Source: Zoroaster sp. YZ-2022
Lineage: Eukaryota; Echinodermata; Asteroidea; Forcipulatida; Zoroasteridae
Length of the DNA stretch: 64,000 nucleotides
Assembly (NCBI GenBank): GCA_029582265.1
Contig: CM055816.1
Span: 35,552,891 to 35,616,890 of the forward strand
Reading direction: 5' to 3'
Part shown: in pieces, positions 1 to 11,950 of the stretch
Layout of the letters: each line of letters starts with the position of its first letter
Numbering within the stretch: position 1 is the first letter of the stretch
Notes under the pieces: generated by a model
Told to the model about the DNA's origin: nothing
The model's input: only the letters and a program-made list of their open reading frames with translations
Database searches by the model: none
Program-made: the position numbers and the translations under genes

Positions 1-540
1 CGAAGAAGAAGACCCCTCTTCCAATCCCACCAAACAAAAACAAATAATAATAAATTAATACAAAAACAATAGGCCTACTGGATATGGTAAATCTTAACAA
101 TGATTTCTGCATTGTTTATGGGAGGGGATTTTGAATGAATTTCGTAAAATAAAAAGCAACAAAATAGGCCAAACGCAGAATAATAAACATTTTCATATGG
201 GGTTGAATTTGTAATATGATATTGGTTTTATTATTTTTAAATTCAGTATTGTCCTTTGAAGTGACTGAAGATGAACCAAAGTTGAATAAAAATTCTTCCA
301 AAACTAAAAGACACTGAATGCAATGTATGTGTACATTAATTACAACACCCAAATACAGTCCGAGTCAAGTGGTTAGCAAAACAAGTTCTGATACTTAAAA
401 AGTTAATGACACAACCACAATTTACACTCATGTTGATATATTGCACGTATTTCCTCAATAAAACTTCTACAAATTGAAGTTCAAATTTCATATGTAATTT
501 AAACTTTAAGTACAAAATAAAATAACATGCAGTCAACTTC
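1..540. other. Gene-free AT-rich sequence
   Basis: I see no gene, splice-bounded exon or obvious repeat here. Short open frames on both strands have no recognisable domain. It is host non-coding sequence. Confidence 0.6.
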
Positions 541-780
541 ATACAAATGGTTTAATTATTGCCCTACACCAATGTGTGTATAGCACGCGTCTGTGAAAAA
601 CCTTCACAGGCGTCTCGGGCGGGATTCGAACCCACGACCTCCTGCTTACTAGTGCAGACGTCTTAACCTCTCGACCACCGAGCTTGCCCGATGACAATTG
701 GCCGGCTAGAATCCCATATAGCAGCGGGTTCCGCGATATATATAGGTTGGTGAAATTCTTGCGTCGGGAGATAAACAATT
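541..780 (-). repeat. tRNA-derived SINE, copy 1
   Basis: On the minus strand a tRNA-like head reads through an A-box-like GGTGGTCGAGAGGTTAAG and a B-box GGTTCGAATCC, with ends CTCGG and CCGAG that can pair. It is followed by a non-tRNA body containing a short TGTGAA/TTCACA hairpin. A second copy lies next to it at 786-990 and fragments recur at 31538 and 48461, so this is a dispersed Pol III SINE, not a functional tRNA gene. Confidence 0.65.
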
Positions 781-785
781 TATTT

Positions 786-990
786 AATTTTGCCCTACAC
801 CGACGTGTGTATAGCACTGCATGCTCAGTGCTTTCCGAGTGTCTGTGAAGAAACTACACAGGCGCCTCGGGCGGGATTCGAACCCACAACCTCCTGCTTA
901 CTAGTGCAGACGTCTTAACCTCTCGAACACCGAGCTTGCCCGATGACGATTGGCTCGCTAGAATCCTATATAGAAGTGGGTGCAGCGATA
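786..990 (-). repeat. tRNA-derived SINE, copy 2
   Basis: This is a second copy of the same SINE in the same orientation, with the same B-box and the same CTCGG/CCGAG pairing. It differs from copy 1 by point changes and a longer body that includes the ACTCGGAAAGCACTGAGC-type hairpin region. The tandem arrangement suggests insertion of one copy next to another or a local duplication. Confidence 0.6.
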
Positions 991-993
991 TTT

Positions 994-1094
994 ATAGTTT
1001 GATGAAATTCTTGCTTCGGGTGATAAACAATTGATTTAATTTTTTTAATTAAATCAATTGTTTATCACCCGAAGCAAGAATTTCATCAAACTAT
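994..1094. repeat. 48-bp perfect inverted repeat with 5-base T loop
   Basis: Bases 994-1041 are the exact reverse complement of 1047-1094, separated by five T. The left arm is the 3' flank of SINE copy 2, so the right arm looks like an inverted re-copy of that flank. It can form a 48-bp hairpin. Confidence 0.9.
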
Positions 1095-3276
1095 TCATAC
1101 AAATGCTTGTTTTGTTAATTTGTTGTACAATTTAAAACATGTACCTCTTTTTCTGATGGAAGCTTTTTATTTAAAACTTGAATAGAGAATTAGCTGTTGC
1201 TAAGGCCAATAACCATAATTTTGCATTTTTAAAACTTGTTTTAAAACTGATGTATACACGAACAGTGTAATCCAAGGGTCTGTATAACAGTTTAATCTGA
1301 AATAGAACTGATAAGAAAATTTTGATAATTTCAAATAAAATACAATAAAGGTTTTTGTGCAGTATTAACGTCCAATGTCATGGCAATGCACTTTTACAGT
1401 ATTTAAATACATTTACTGTGCAGTACACATTTCCCAGGATTTCGATCAGTGAAAGTTTTAAAAACAACCGAAACTACATACATTATGCATGTCCATGCTG
1501 GGCTTAAAGAGGGGCTCTATATACATGTAGGTCAAATTTAGTTTTACGCTTCACTCATTTTCGAATAAATAAAGAGTCCTTATGAAAGTGGACAACTATA
1601 CATTGTACATGTAGTTGTACGTACATGTACATGTAATTGTGATCAATTGTACAACTAGTACCTTTGTAAAAAAGTTTATTGTGGCCGCGTACCCAAAGGC
1701 TATAATGACTAGATACAGCAAACCCCATGGGGCTAGGGACAAAGGAATGGGTCAGAGTCATGAGGGAACAATTAAAATGGACAAGGGAACAATTAAAATG
1801 GACAAGGGAACAATTAAAATGGACAACAGAAAGATTAGGCAAACAAAACAAATTTATGTAAACACAATTATATTATTAGAATGCCTTGACTTTCACACAC
1901 TCATGTGCACTACACTGCATACATGTACATATAAGTATGACTAGATGTACACGTGTACAGCAAGCCCAAGTTCAGAAGGGAACAAAGAAACAGAAGGATT
2001 TAGGCAAACAAAACCAATGTAGTCAAAACAATTACATGTAAGTCTATAATCAGAATGCCTTAATTGACTTTCACATGTGCACGATTATACACTGTAATTT
2101 ACAGTGTGTGTACATATACATGTGCTTGTACACGGTGCTTGTTATGGGTAAATTCACACAAAAAAAGGTCATCACTGTGGGAATGAAATTAAAACTAAAA
2201 AGACACTGCAACTGGAAAAGGAAAGCCAAAACCGTGCAACAAAACAGGAAATTGTTAAATACATGTACTGTACATATAATTGGTAGAATGTCACCACACA
2301 TAAAATTTCAATCTAAAAATTATAAACTGTAATAGGTCTGTATCCATTTTTTGTATCCATTCCGACATGGAATTTTAACAAAGAGTACTCATTGTTAAAA
2401 ATCAATCTGGAAATGATTTCGCTATTCTTAAATATGACTTCTCCTTAAATAAAAACAAATTCTAGGGAAGATTGATGCCAGTGGTATGGTTGTGCTTTCA
2501 AATTACCAAAGGGAAGGCACAACTTTGGTAATCTTCAAATGTAAAAATTATTACCTCAAGTTTACTTGGGTTGAAGGGGTCATTGACACCCAGTGTACTC
2601 CCGGATGGTAACCCAGGCAATCTTATTCATATGCAGGTTTGTGTACTTTTACGTTTGCCATGGGGTGTACATGTATCCTACATGTACATGTAGGTGAAAA
2701 TGATCCCTTCAGCCTTAATTGATGTAAAGTGTAAAGTTGGTGTAAAGTTGATGCGTGTATGTTGTATTTTTTTTCATAATTACTTATGGCTGGTAGTCAG
2801 GAAACCATAAAGATACAAATGCAAAGACACCAGTCTGATTCAGCCGCCATCTTTTGATTGTCTAATACACAGCTCTATGGGAATCAAAGTAAGACTCATT
2901 TTCAGAATAGATTGGTGTTTTTCTCATAATGACTTCTGTCCGGTAGTCAGGAAATCAGACACGATGAATGCAAAGACATAGTATTCCTGAAATAACACAT
3001 TTATTGGTGGATCCAGGGGGACAAATGGATCATATTCCATCTTCTCAAAGATGAGAGAACTTCAGACAGAATATTTTTTCAGGATTTTTGATACATTGTA
3101 TTAGAAATTTAAAAGCGCCATAATCTATTCTGAAAATGAGCCTCACTTTGATTCCCATAGAGTTGTGTATTAGACAATAAAAAGATGGCGGCTGAGTGCC
3201 AAAAATATATTTGAACAAAACAGATGAAACAAAAACAAAAAAAACAGGAAAAATAGAAATACAATTTGGAACTTAC
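1095..3276. other. Host non-coding sequence, outer part of the left arm
   Basis: No exon is recognised. From about 2.1 kb the sequence matches the reverse complement of about 61.3-62.4 kb, which lies beyond the last exon of the right gene copy. It is therefore intron or downstream sequence of the Ig/FN3 gene. It holds a small tandem repeat at 1764-1826 and many ACATGT runs. Confidence 0.55.
1764..1826. repeat. Three tandem 21-bp units
   Basis: The unit GGGAACAATTAAAATGGACA plus A is repeated three times without interruption. It is in frame in two open frames but shows no sign of coding. Confidence 0.9.
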
Positions 3277-3564
3277 GCAATGTGTACACCACTATGCTGC
3301 CATAATTTCTGCCAATGCTATTCTCAGCATAGACCCTTAGCTCATACTGTGTGTAGGAATCAAGGCCAGTCACAATGTACATGTACATCATCTCTTTTGT
3401 GATGTTTTCACTGTATGTCTCCATACTTGCAGGGTCCGATGTCTTCCTGTGGCCGACATAGAACCACTGGTCCTCACCACCATTATATCCAGGCTCCCAG
3501 GTCACGTTGAGGGAGCTTGAAGTACGGCTTTTCCAGTTAACATTGGTAGGCATGTCAGGTTTTC
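3277..3564 (-). CDS. FN3-domain exon of the left Ig/FN3 gene
   Basis: This 288-bp exon encodes one fibronectin type III domain of a cell-surface adhesion-type protein. Visible hallmarks are the conserved W in NVTWEPGYNGG, a Y/W core and the closing GLDSYTQYELRVYAENSIG. The exon begins after an AG acceptor (AG at 3566-3565) and ends at a GTAAGT donor (GT at 3276-3275). Its length divides by three, and like its neighbours it appears flanked by phase-1 introns. It follows an Ig exon at 5498-5154 in the transcript, giving a nephrin-like Ig...FN3 order. Its partner in the other arm is 60955-61239, clearly diverged at protein level. The exact family (nephrin/kirre, hemicentin or another Ig receptor) is not settled; no transmembrane exon is in the window. 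Confidence 0.8.
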
Positions 3565-5153
3565 CTTAAAAAAAACAATGAAATATATACAGTATACTCT
3601 GAAATCTGATTGTTCAGAAAAAGACACATTAAAAACTATTCAACTACTGCTAAGTCATATTAAAATTCACTGTTATAAATGGTCACTCACAGGCACAAAG
3701 TAGACGTGCACTAGTGCCTGAATAATGCCACTGTGTAAGCTATTATATTCCATGAAATCATCAAAACATTTTAATTTAAATTGTTTTTAACTTCAAACCA
3801 AGCAACAACTAATTGTGACCCGCTCTGACAAAACCCGAAACTTGTCGGCATAACAACTTTAAAAAGGTCAAAAACTGACCCTGGGGACCAGTTTGAGATT
3901 TTCATGTCACCATATAGAGCATTTCTGTAGATTTTGATGGAAAAAGAAAAATCCTGAAACGTCGTTGGGAACATGGTTAATTTTCACAATAAATTTGGGA
4001 GGTCACTCGGAAAAATGTTGGGTCCAAGTTTAAGGTTTGGCCAGAGCCAGTCACAAATCATAATGATGTATAATGATACACCTATACACATGTTTAATTA
4101 ACTTGTCCGGCCTGACTTGAGTGCGAACATGTAATAACTACGTGACCCCCACATGACTGTGTTTTAGCCAATCAGGATAAATAATCACAATGGGATAACA
4201 ACATCCGTTTTGGACATTAGCCTCATTCTGATTCTCACAGACTTGTGTATAGGAAAAAGCAATATGGCTGCTGTGTGCTATGAGAGAAATTGACTAAGAA
4301 TGTATTAGCTTGGTTTTGTTCTCTGTCCCTTTTTCTTTCTTTTTTTTTGGGGGGGGGGGGCTGGCAAAAAACATGGGCAATACATCTTTAACAAGAAAAC
4401 ACAAAAAGTTCAGACAAAAAAATATAATCCACTTTAACAATGTACAAAATAATCCTGATGTTGCATTTGAACCTGCTATGATATCAGAGAAAATCTGGTG
4501 ATGTACATTCAATGTTTACTTTCATTAACCCTAGCCCCCTAGGTATTCTAGCTAGGAACCTTCCTGAATTCTCCAAAATCCATCAGTGCGCCATGCATTT
4601 TCGTTGATCTTTCATATTCAGCACTTATGGCCTGTACTTCTTGCCAGGTAGTAATTTTGGCCCATTTGAAGAGGTGAAAGTACCAGTTTCCACCAATTGC
4701 TGAATTTTTCCCAAAAAAGTGCCCCTTGGAGGATTTTGATGGATTTCGAGTGGTTAGGGTTAATATGGATTTTAATAAGCGCAACAGAAATTATTCAAAA
4801 CACCCACAGATTGGCAATATTTACAAGGTAACAAAATGATTTGAACATGGACACAGAGTCATGCATTGTGTTTCTAAGTTAAAACAAATCCCTATTGCAT
4901 TTAATCCATTTAAAGGAACACTATCCTCACGATCAGAGTAGAATTTCAACAGGGCATGGAATCGGTGTCCTATTTTAAGATGAAGTGACTGAAAATTACT
5001 GGCTCATTTACAAGTATGCAGCAGCAATGGTAATATAATTTTATCATGTGGGGTATTAATTAGTTAATCTAAAACGAGCACTCCGATTCCATGCCCTGTT
5101 GATCGTGACAATATTGTCCCTTTAAAGTACATGTAACATGTACTGTATCTTAC
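3565..5153 (-). other. Intron between FN3 and Ig exons, left gene
   Basis: Non-coding. It contains one TTAA-flanked MITE (4525-4763), a G-run and sequence matching the reverse complement of 59.3-60.95 kb in the other arm, so the intron predates the duplication. Confidence 0.6.
4525..4763. mobile_element. TTAA-flanked MITE of the CCCTAAC/GTTAGGG family
   Basis: The element is flanked by TTAA on both sides and begins with CCCTA and ends with TTAGGG. The interior contains segments shared with copies at 40506, 56509 and 59732. TTAA target duplication with short CCC-starting inverted ends is the piggyBac pattern. It has no coding capacity. The copy at 59732 occupies the matching position in the other arm, so this insertion predates the duplication. 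Confidence 0.65.
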
Positions 5154-5498
5154 TTGGTCCAGCGAGAAAGATTTCATGTGAGTCGTTTCCTCCGATTCCA
5201 TTGGAGCTGTTGCAGTTATACACCCCGTAGTCCATCTCCGAGTTCACTCTCTTGATGGTCAATTTGCTGGTAATCACATCTCCATATAGGCCAGCATCAT
5301 CTACATGTGTGTACATGTATGTGTTTTCCACCAGGTACTTGTCAGTATTTGAACCATTGGTTATCATTGAGTTGTTTGGATTATACCACATCATGTCAGG
5401 TACAGGGTTGCCTTTTGCAATGCATGTCAAGACCTCATCTTTACCATCTGTAGCACCAACCTCATTGTTATCTGCCTTATTGTTGATAAATGCTGAAT
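5154..5498 (-). CDS. Ig-domain exon of the left Ig/FN3 gene
   Basis: This 345-bp exon encodes an Ig-like domain. The first cysteine is in LTCIAKGNPVPDMMWY, with the core W following, and the second is in the DYGVYNCNSSNGIGG strand, the usual DxGxYxC pattern. The acceptor is an AG preceded by TACACAC, and the donor is CCAA followed by GTAAGA. Its length divides by three and it starts in phase 1. It is extracellular by family. The matching exon in the other arm is 59002-59337; the left version has extra residues rich in Tyr and Met from an ACATGT-like expansion. The next upstream exon is 22 kb away because the Polinton sits in the intron. Confidence 0.85.
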
Positions 5499-6047
5499 CT
5501 GTGTGTATAAGACAGTGTACATCAACTGGTAATAACCCGAAAACAACCTGAACAAATTATTATCTAAAAGGTTTGACCAAAAAAGAAAAACAAGAAAAAC
5601 AAGAAAAAAAGTCTTCAGTTTCTGGTCATGGGTCAGCTTCAAAATCAGTGCTGTATGTAAGGCCCTTTTTTTGTTTTTGGTAATCTTTTTATTTCCCAAC
5701 CAAATTATTATCTGTCAATTCATAGGTCAGCTTCAAAATCGGTGCGGTGACTTGCATTTTTTTCTTGGTAATCTTTTAATTTTTTGTTTGTTTTTGCCAA
5801 CCACTGAAATATGTGACACATGTATACGTGGTTATTAGAACCACACCAAATTTTCCATACACAAAGTATGGTGGCTAAGAGAAGCCTCACAAATGTTCAT
5901 ACCCTTTTGTGAAAAGGTCGTTTAAAACACTACATGTACGTGTCAGAATTCCAAGCGATCCAGCAATTTTGGCTGCAATTGGACATCATTTCATAGGAAA
6001 TAAAAAGAAAACTAAAAAATGCCAACTCAAAGGTCTTACAATATGAA

Positions 6048-6372
6048 CATCTTCACCTTGAAAATACCCTGAAAATCTGTTTTGCCTTGAAATAACAGTT
6101 CACCCTAATTTAACTGTAATTTCACAGTGTCTCTTCCTCTCAGATATTGGCAATAATGTCCACGGTGATTTCACAGCAATTTCACGGTGATCTTGAGAAT
6201 TAATGAGCTGCCCCAAAGCTGCCACAAGAAGTTCATGGAATGTTCACAGCATTTTCACGGCGAAGGAATTCCAAGAGTATTTTATGGCAATTTCACGGTG
6301 TTGTGTCAACATGAAATTGTTGTGAAATATTTATTTCACGGTAAAACAGATTTTCAGGGTAAAGTTATTCAT
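6048..6372. repeat. Inverted-repeat MITE-like element
   Basis: The two ends are imperfect reverse complements of about 40 bp, built around ACCCTGAAAATCTG on one side and CAGATTTTCAGGGT on the other. The interior repeats TTTCACGGTG-like motifs. A second copy begins at 63722 and runs off the end of the window. No coding capacity. Confidence 0.55.
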
Positions 6373-6428
6373 AGTGTTAGGCGACGTGCGAGGAGACCAG
6401 AAACCAGACACTTTTTTTTTGGCCTTAT

Positions 6429-6490
6429 ACATGTACATGTACATGTACATGTACATGTACATGAACATGTACATGTACATGTACATATGT
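6429..6490. repeat. (ACATGT)n microsatellite
   Basis: Near-perfect hexamer tract. The same hexamer is scattered through the host sequence and has even expanded inside Ig exons, but it is rare inside the Polinton. Confidence 0.9.
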
Positions 6491-7423
6491 ACATGTGTAC
6501 TTGTTTATTTATTTTATTTAGTTTTTGGTCATCTTTTTTTTGCCAACCAGTATGAAACATGTGATACACATAAATATATACGCGGTTAGTTGAACCAGAC
6601 CAAATTTCCCATACACAAAGTAGGGTGGTATGTGAAAAAGTCATTTAAAACACAGAATTCCAAGCGATCCAACAATTTTGGGTGCAATTGCACATCGTTT
6701 CATAGCAAATAAAAAGAAAACTAAAAATGGTGATGCATGTGATGACCAGAAACCGTAAAGTTCTTTTGGGGCTTACATGTACATGTGTACTTGGTACCAA
6801 TCATCCTAAGAATTGTTTCTGTCCAACTTCCTGTACTTTTCAAGAAAAAGTAAACACATGTTCAAATCTGAAATGGATCACAGGCTGTGATCTATTTCCA
6901 AAGGGGCTGTGCATTTTAGAATAATTAGGAAACCGGATATTCAGATTATAATTTCGATCGAATATTTGATATTCGAAGGCTACCGATTGTAAATTGTGCC
7001 ATGTGATAAAACAAGCACGCACAATATGGTGGCGCCAAAAAATGTACTAAACAAATATCGCCCGAACTAAGATGGACTTGCTACATGTAGGTGGCGACCA
7101 AATGTAGACAAGAGGATGATTGGAGTGGGGGGGGGGGGGGGTAGATAATGATGTACATGTAAGTGCCAATTTATAAAAAAACTAATTCAACAAAAACTTA
7201 TGTTTTTCTTCAAACATTCAAACCGGAAAAAAAACCCGGATATTTGATCCATCGATTGAATATTTGAATATTCGGCACAGCCCTAATGTCCACATTAGAA
7301 TGCACACAATTTATAAACAAATCTGAATGCATTTCCACAATATTTATCTCATAAAAGACAAAACAAAACTTTATTTTTTTTTTACATTTGGAAAATGAAA
7401 CTGATACGGGCATTTATGAATGG

Positions 7424-7575
7424 GAATAAAAGTTTCACACTTGGTCTTCACTGCAGGTTAATGACCTGTTTTGGACATGGTCACAGGCTTCAGCTCGGTC
7501 ATTATCGTATGTGACCATGCCCAAATCCGGTCATTATCCTGCAGTAAAGACCGTGCAACATACTTTTATTCCCTT
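7424..7575. repeat. Inverted-repeat element, GGTCTTTACTGCAGG family
   Basis: The left part GAATAAAAGTTTCACAC, then TTGGTCTT and CTGCAGG, is mirrored by the right part CCTGCAGTAAAGACCG and then TTTTATTCCC. Related hairpins lie at 33043-33164 and 45468-45594, and a half copy near 57670. This is a non-coding MITE-like family. Confidence 0.55.
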
Positions 7576-7919
7576 ACACCGAAGGATACATTCTTTTCCC
7601 ATGGCTTCCAGACTTCTGCCACATTACTGGTTCAAACAAGTCTAAATCATATGAATTATACAGAAATGTTTACAAAATTTGTTATTATTCTTATATTTTA
7701 TAATAAAATTCAGTTAACCCCATGCGTACGGTTGACAGCTATCGGTGAATTAACTGATTTTCCAGCTGCATTTGCTGAGAATTCACCTTGAATAGAAATC
7801 TTCAAGAAGGCTGGTCATTTGGTGAACCATATTGTTCTTGAAATGGAGTGTTATATAATAGATTCGGCTTTTGAGAGCATTCTGAATACAGCCTTTTCAT
7901 GAGATTTCTGAACACCGGC

Positions 7920-8203
7920 AGTAGTATGGTAGATGGGGGTCCTAGCGCACCTTCCAAAAAATGACTTTTTAACCAAATTCGTTGGGTAGTAGTAGGGGAT
8001 TTTAACAAAGTCGCAAAAATGTTAAAAACAGAGCATCAAGAAACATCTTTTTTTAACCAAATTCGTTGGGTAGTAGTAGGGGATTTTAACAAGGTTTTTT
8101 AGAAAATCTAACACGCTTTTTTGAACAAACTAAATACTTCACGTTTAAAAAAAAAAAAAAAATCGTTTTTTATTGTCTAAGTATATATTGATTAGAGGAA
8201 ATG
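7920..8203 (+). repeat. Polinton left terminal inverted repeat
   Basis: The repeat begins AGTAGTATGGTAGATGGGGG and matches the reverse complement of 26980-27262. Over the outer 210 bp I count about three differences; the inner part varies mainly in an A-run. It contains two 43-bp direct repeats (7966-8008 and 8050-8092) centred on TTCGTTGGGTAGTAGTAGGG. The shared sequence continues through TATATATTGATTAG to the ATG of the polymerase gene, so the promoter and start region are part of the repeat. Confidence 0.92.
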
Positions 8204-11200
8204 GCTACTACTAAACAATATTTATCAAAATGGACATTGGAACAATTACAAGATTTTGTGAAAGAACATAGACCACCCAGTAGATTTGGAGAAATACCAA
8301 TACGTATATTTCCAAACAGCAAGGGTAAAATTAATAAACGCGTTTATTACGAATATGTGAAAAATTATTTAAAACAACAAAAACCAAAACCATTGTATAA
8401 ATTCAATTTAACTGAATTGAAAGAGCGTATAAATGTTGAAAATATAAATATACCTAGACACGGCTCGGGTAAAAGAGAGCAGTTGATAAAAAAAGACTAC
8501 ATCGATGCTATTAAAAGGTTTGACGGTGGAAGGTATTTGCGCGAACGAAGAATGACGGTTCCACCGAATCACAGCAAAGAAAAAGATTTAAACATTTTTT
8601 CACAAGTGGTAAAACCAAAGATTATTGCCAAGTTACGCGAAGACTTACAAGAATTTAACGCGTGCAAGTTTATGATATATATACGAATTAAATTACTTAA
8701 AGAAAGACAAAATGGTTCGTTCGATGAAGCCGAACCAAATTTTCATAACAATAAACAAATTGTTTTATTAGATTTAGACAACATCGAAAATGTACTTGAT
8801 AATGTTTTTTCGCAAATTGCTGAAGCTTTAGAAAAATATACGAGAGAAGGTAGCGGGTGGGAAATAGATCGTATCATCGATATGAACATTAGAATTAGCA
8901 AGTATCAACCTCTAAAAGGCGGTAGTTATATAGAGCTATGCGACTATATAAAAAATAAAACGGCGTGCATCAACGTAAAAAACAACGACGATAATTGTTT
9001 GCGATGGGTGCTGCGCAGCGCTCTTTTTCCAACTTGCAAAGATCCCCAAAGAACGAGTAAATATCCGACGAGTGATGGTTTAAATTTTAACAATATTGAC
9101 ACACCTACACCGATTAATCAAATTAAGCAAGTAGAGAAACAAAACGATATAGCGATAAACGTTTTTGGTTGCGAGTCAAAATCGATACTAGTTTACAAAC
9201 TTAGCGAACAACCCACGAGACTAGAACGTATAAATTTATTATTGATTAACAAAGAAGAAGAAGAAGGAACTAGATCTCACTACGTTTGGATTAAAAACAT
9301 GAATACATTACTTTTTGATCAAACGAAACATAAAGAACGTAAACATTTTTGTTTGAGATGCTTACAAGGTTTTTCGACAGAAACGTTTCTCGAAAATCAC
9401 GTAAAAATGTGTAAGGGAATAAACGACAGGCCAACAAAAACTGTTTTACCGGAAAAGCATAAAAACAATAAGGTTAAATTTATAAATTTTCATAAAAAGA
9501 TGAAAGTTTCATTCGTAATATACGCCGATTTTGAAAGCATTATTAAAAAGATTGTTGATGAAAACTCTACCAACACTAAAAAACTACAAGAACACGTCGT
9601 TTGCGGTTATTCGTACGTAGTCGTTCGTTGCGACGGTGAAAGTAGTTCTCCCTGTACGTACAGGGGAGAAGATGCGGCTGAACATTTTTTAACTGAATTA
9701 GAAAAAGAAGAAGAAAACATCAACGAGATATTTAAAAACTCTCAAAAAATAATAATGACTAAAGAAGATGTAGAAGATTTTAAAAACGCTAAACAGTGTT
9801 GGATATGCGAAAAGACATTTTTTGAATGTGATGACGTCAAGTTTAAACGAGTACGTGATCATTGCCACATTACCGGAAAATATAGAGGCGCGGCGCACAA
9901 CTGTTGCAATTTAAAACTGAGTTTAAAACCAGACAAAACTTTTATTCCGGTCGTATTTCATAATTTACGAGCCTACGATTCTCATCTCATTATGCAGGCT
10001 GCGGGTAAAACGAAAGGAAATTTAACGTGTATCGCAAACAATATCGAAAAGTATATTTCTTTTAGTATTAATCAACTACGGTTTATAGACAGCGCTCAAT
10101 TTTTATTGGCGTCGTTGGATAAACTCGTAAAATCAAACGATTCTTTTCCAATCACTAGCGAGTTTGAACCAGATTTAGAAAAATTTAATCTTATTAAAAG
10201 CAAGGGTATTTATCCTTACGAGTACATGGATAGTTTTGAAAAATTCAAAGAAACACAACTTCCTTCGCGAGAATCTTTTTACAGTAGTTTGAACTATCAA
10301 CACATTACTAAACAGCAATACGAGCACGCTAAAAACGTTTATAGCGAGTTTGATTGTAAAAACTTGGGCGATTATCACGATTTATACGTGCGTACGGATA
10401 CTTGCTTATTGGCAGACGTGTTTGAAAACTTTCGCGTTACTTGTATACGAGAGTACGGTTTGGATCCGGCTAATTATTATACGAGTCCCGGGCTAAGTTG
10501 GGACGCTTTATTAAAACATTCAAAACAAACGTTAGATTTGTTTACAGACGTTGACATGCATTTATTTATAGAAAAAGGTACGAGAGGAGGAACGTGTATG
10601 GTGAGTAAACGATACGCTAAAGCAAACAATAAATACTTGCCCGATTATGATAAAACGAAACCATCGAGTTACATTATGTATTTAGACGCGAACAATTTAT
10701 ACGGCTACGCGATGAGTCAACCTTTACCGATCGGTAATTTTAAATGGATGACTAATAAACAAATTGAAAGAATCGAGAAGCAAGGATTTAAAAACAATAA
10801 AGGATACATTTTAGAAGTCGATTTAGAATACCCTGGCGCATTACACGATTCTCACAATTCATTTCCACTCGCGCCAGAGTCGTTAAAAGTGCCGAAAGAA
10901 TGAATGAGCGACTATCAGCTCGAGTTGCTAAACGACAAACCTGCACCAAACGTTGTAAAATTAGTTCCAAATTTATACGAAAAAAAAAACTACGTGATTC
11001 ATTATCGTAATTTACAATTGTATTTACAACTCGGCATGAAACTGACTAAAATTCACCACGTTTTAGAATTTGACGAATCGTGTTGGATGAAATCGTACAT
11101 TGATTTAAAGACGCGACTAAGAAAACTCGCAAAGAGTGATTTTGAAAAAGATTTGTTTAAACTTATGAACAATTCAGTTTTTGGGAAAACGATGGAAAAT

Positions 11201-11950
11201 GTACGAAATCGCATTAACGTGAATTTGAGGCGATTAAACGACGAAAAATCAAACGATGAAATTCGCGCGCTCATTGCGAAACCAAATTTTGCTGAGGCTA
11301 GGATTTTCGATAACGAACTAGTAGCGATTCACATGCATAAAAAGCAACTCGTTCTCAACCGCCCAGTTTACGTAGGAATGAGTATACTAGATTTATCTAA
11401 AGCTTACATGTACGATTTTTATTACAATCATTTAAAAACAAACTACAAAAACGGGTGTGAGTTAATCTACACGGATACGGATAGCTTGTTACTCGAAATT
11501 AAAACTAAAGACGTGTATAAAGATTTATGTAAAAACAAATCTTTATACGACTTTTCAAATTATGATAAACAACATTTTTTACATTCTGAAGTAAATAAAA
11601 AGATTATAGGTAAAATGAAAGACGAGTGCGCAGGCGTGCCAATTTCTGAAGTTGTTTGTTTAAGACCAAAAATGTATTCGATACTTTTATCAGACGAAAA
11701 ACAAATAAGAAAAGCTAAAGGAGTTAAAAAACAAGTTTTAGAACAACAAATTAAACACAACCGATATAAACAAGTTTTATCTCTGAAAAATACGCTACAT
11801 CACCCTATGAGTTTTATTAGACATGAAAAACATAGATTATATACAACGCGAGTAAATAAAATATCGCTATCGCCTTTAGACACAAAGAGACACATTTCAG
11901 AAAACGGAATAGATACTTGCGCTTACGGCCATTACAGCGTTAGCGTTTAA
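8201..11950 (+). pseudogene. POLB: Polinton protein-primed DNA polymerase B, one in-frame stop
   Basis: Replicative polymerase of the element, expected to synthesise DNA from a protein primer with 3'-5' proofreading. The first 900 codons hold a helical N-terminal region, a zinc-finger-like C384-x2-C387...H400...C404, exonuclease motif I with D443 and E445 (YADFES), a C533-x2-C536...DHCH (553-556) insertion like endonuclease VII, exonuclease II (NLRAYDSHL), exonuclease III (YHDLYVRTD) and polymerase motif A (D829, YLDANNLYG). After a TGA at 10901-10903 the same frame continues for 348 codons with motif B (NNSVFGK) and motif C (YTDTDS). Total length is about 1,250 codons, normal for the family. 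The ATG lies at the inner edge of the TIR. The 3' end overlaps the convergent integrase gene by 11 bp. One stop separates the motifs needed for activity, so the copy is probably inactive unless the stop is a sequence error. Confidence 0.93.

Larger units (their letters stand above)
5499..7713. other. Intron segment with dispersed repeats
   Basis: No exon is seen. A dispersed repeat containing GATCCAGCAATTTTGGCTGC or close variants occurs near 5950 and 6665, and again near 29085, 57295 and 58160. A short inverted-repeat element (6048-6372), an ACATGT microsatellite (6429-6490), a G homopolymer at 7127-7141 and an inverted repeat at 7424-7575 complete the content. Confidence 0.5.

Noticed and set aside
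541..990. Functional tRNA genes
   Set aside because: Tandem, repeated elsewhere as fragments, and with non-tRNA bodies attached; these are SINE heads.
10901..10903. TGA recoding (readthrough or selenocysteine) in the polymerase gene
   Set aside because: No supporting structure was recognised and other genes in the element carry unrelated TAA stops and frameshifts, so ordinary decay or sequence error is simpler.
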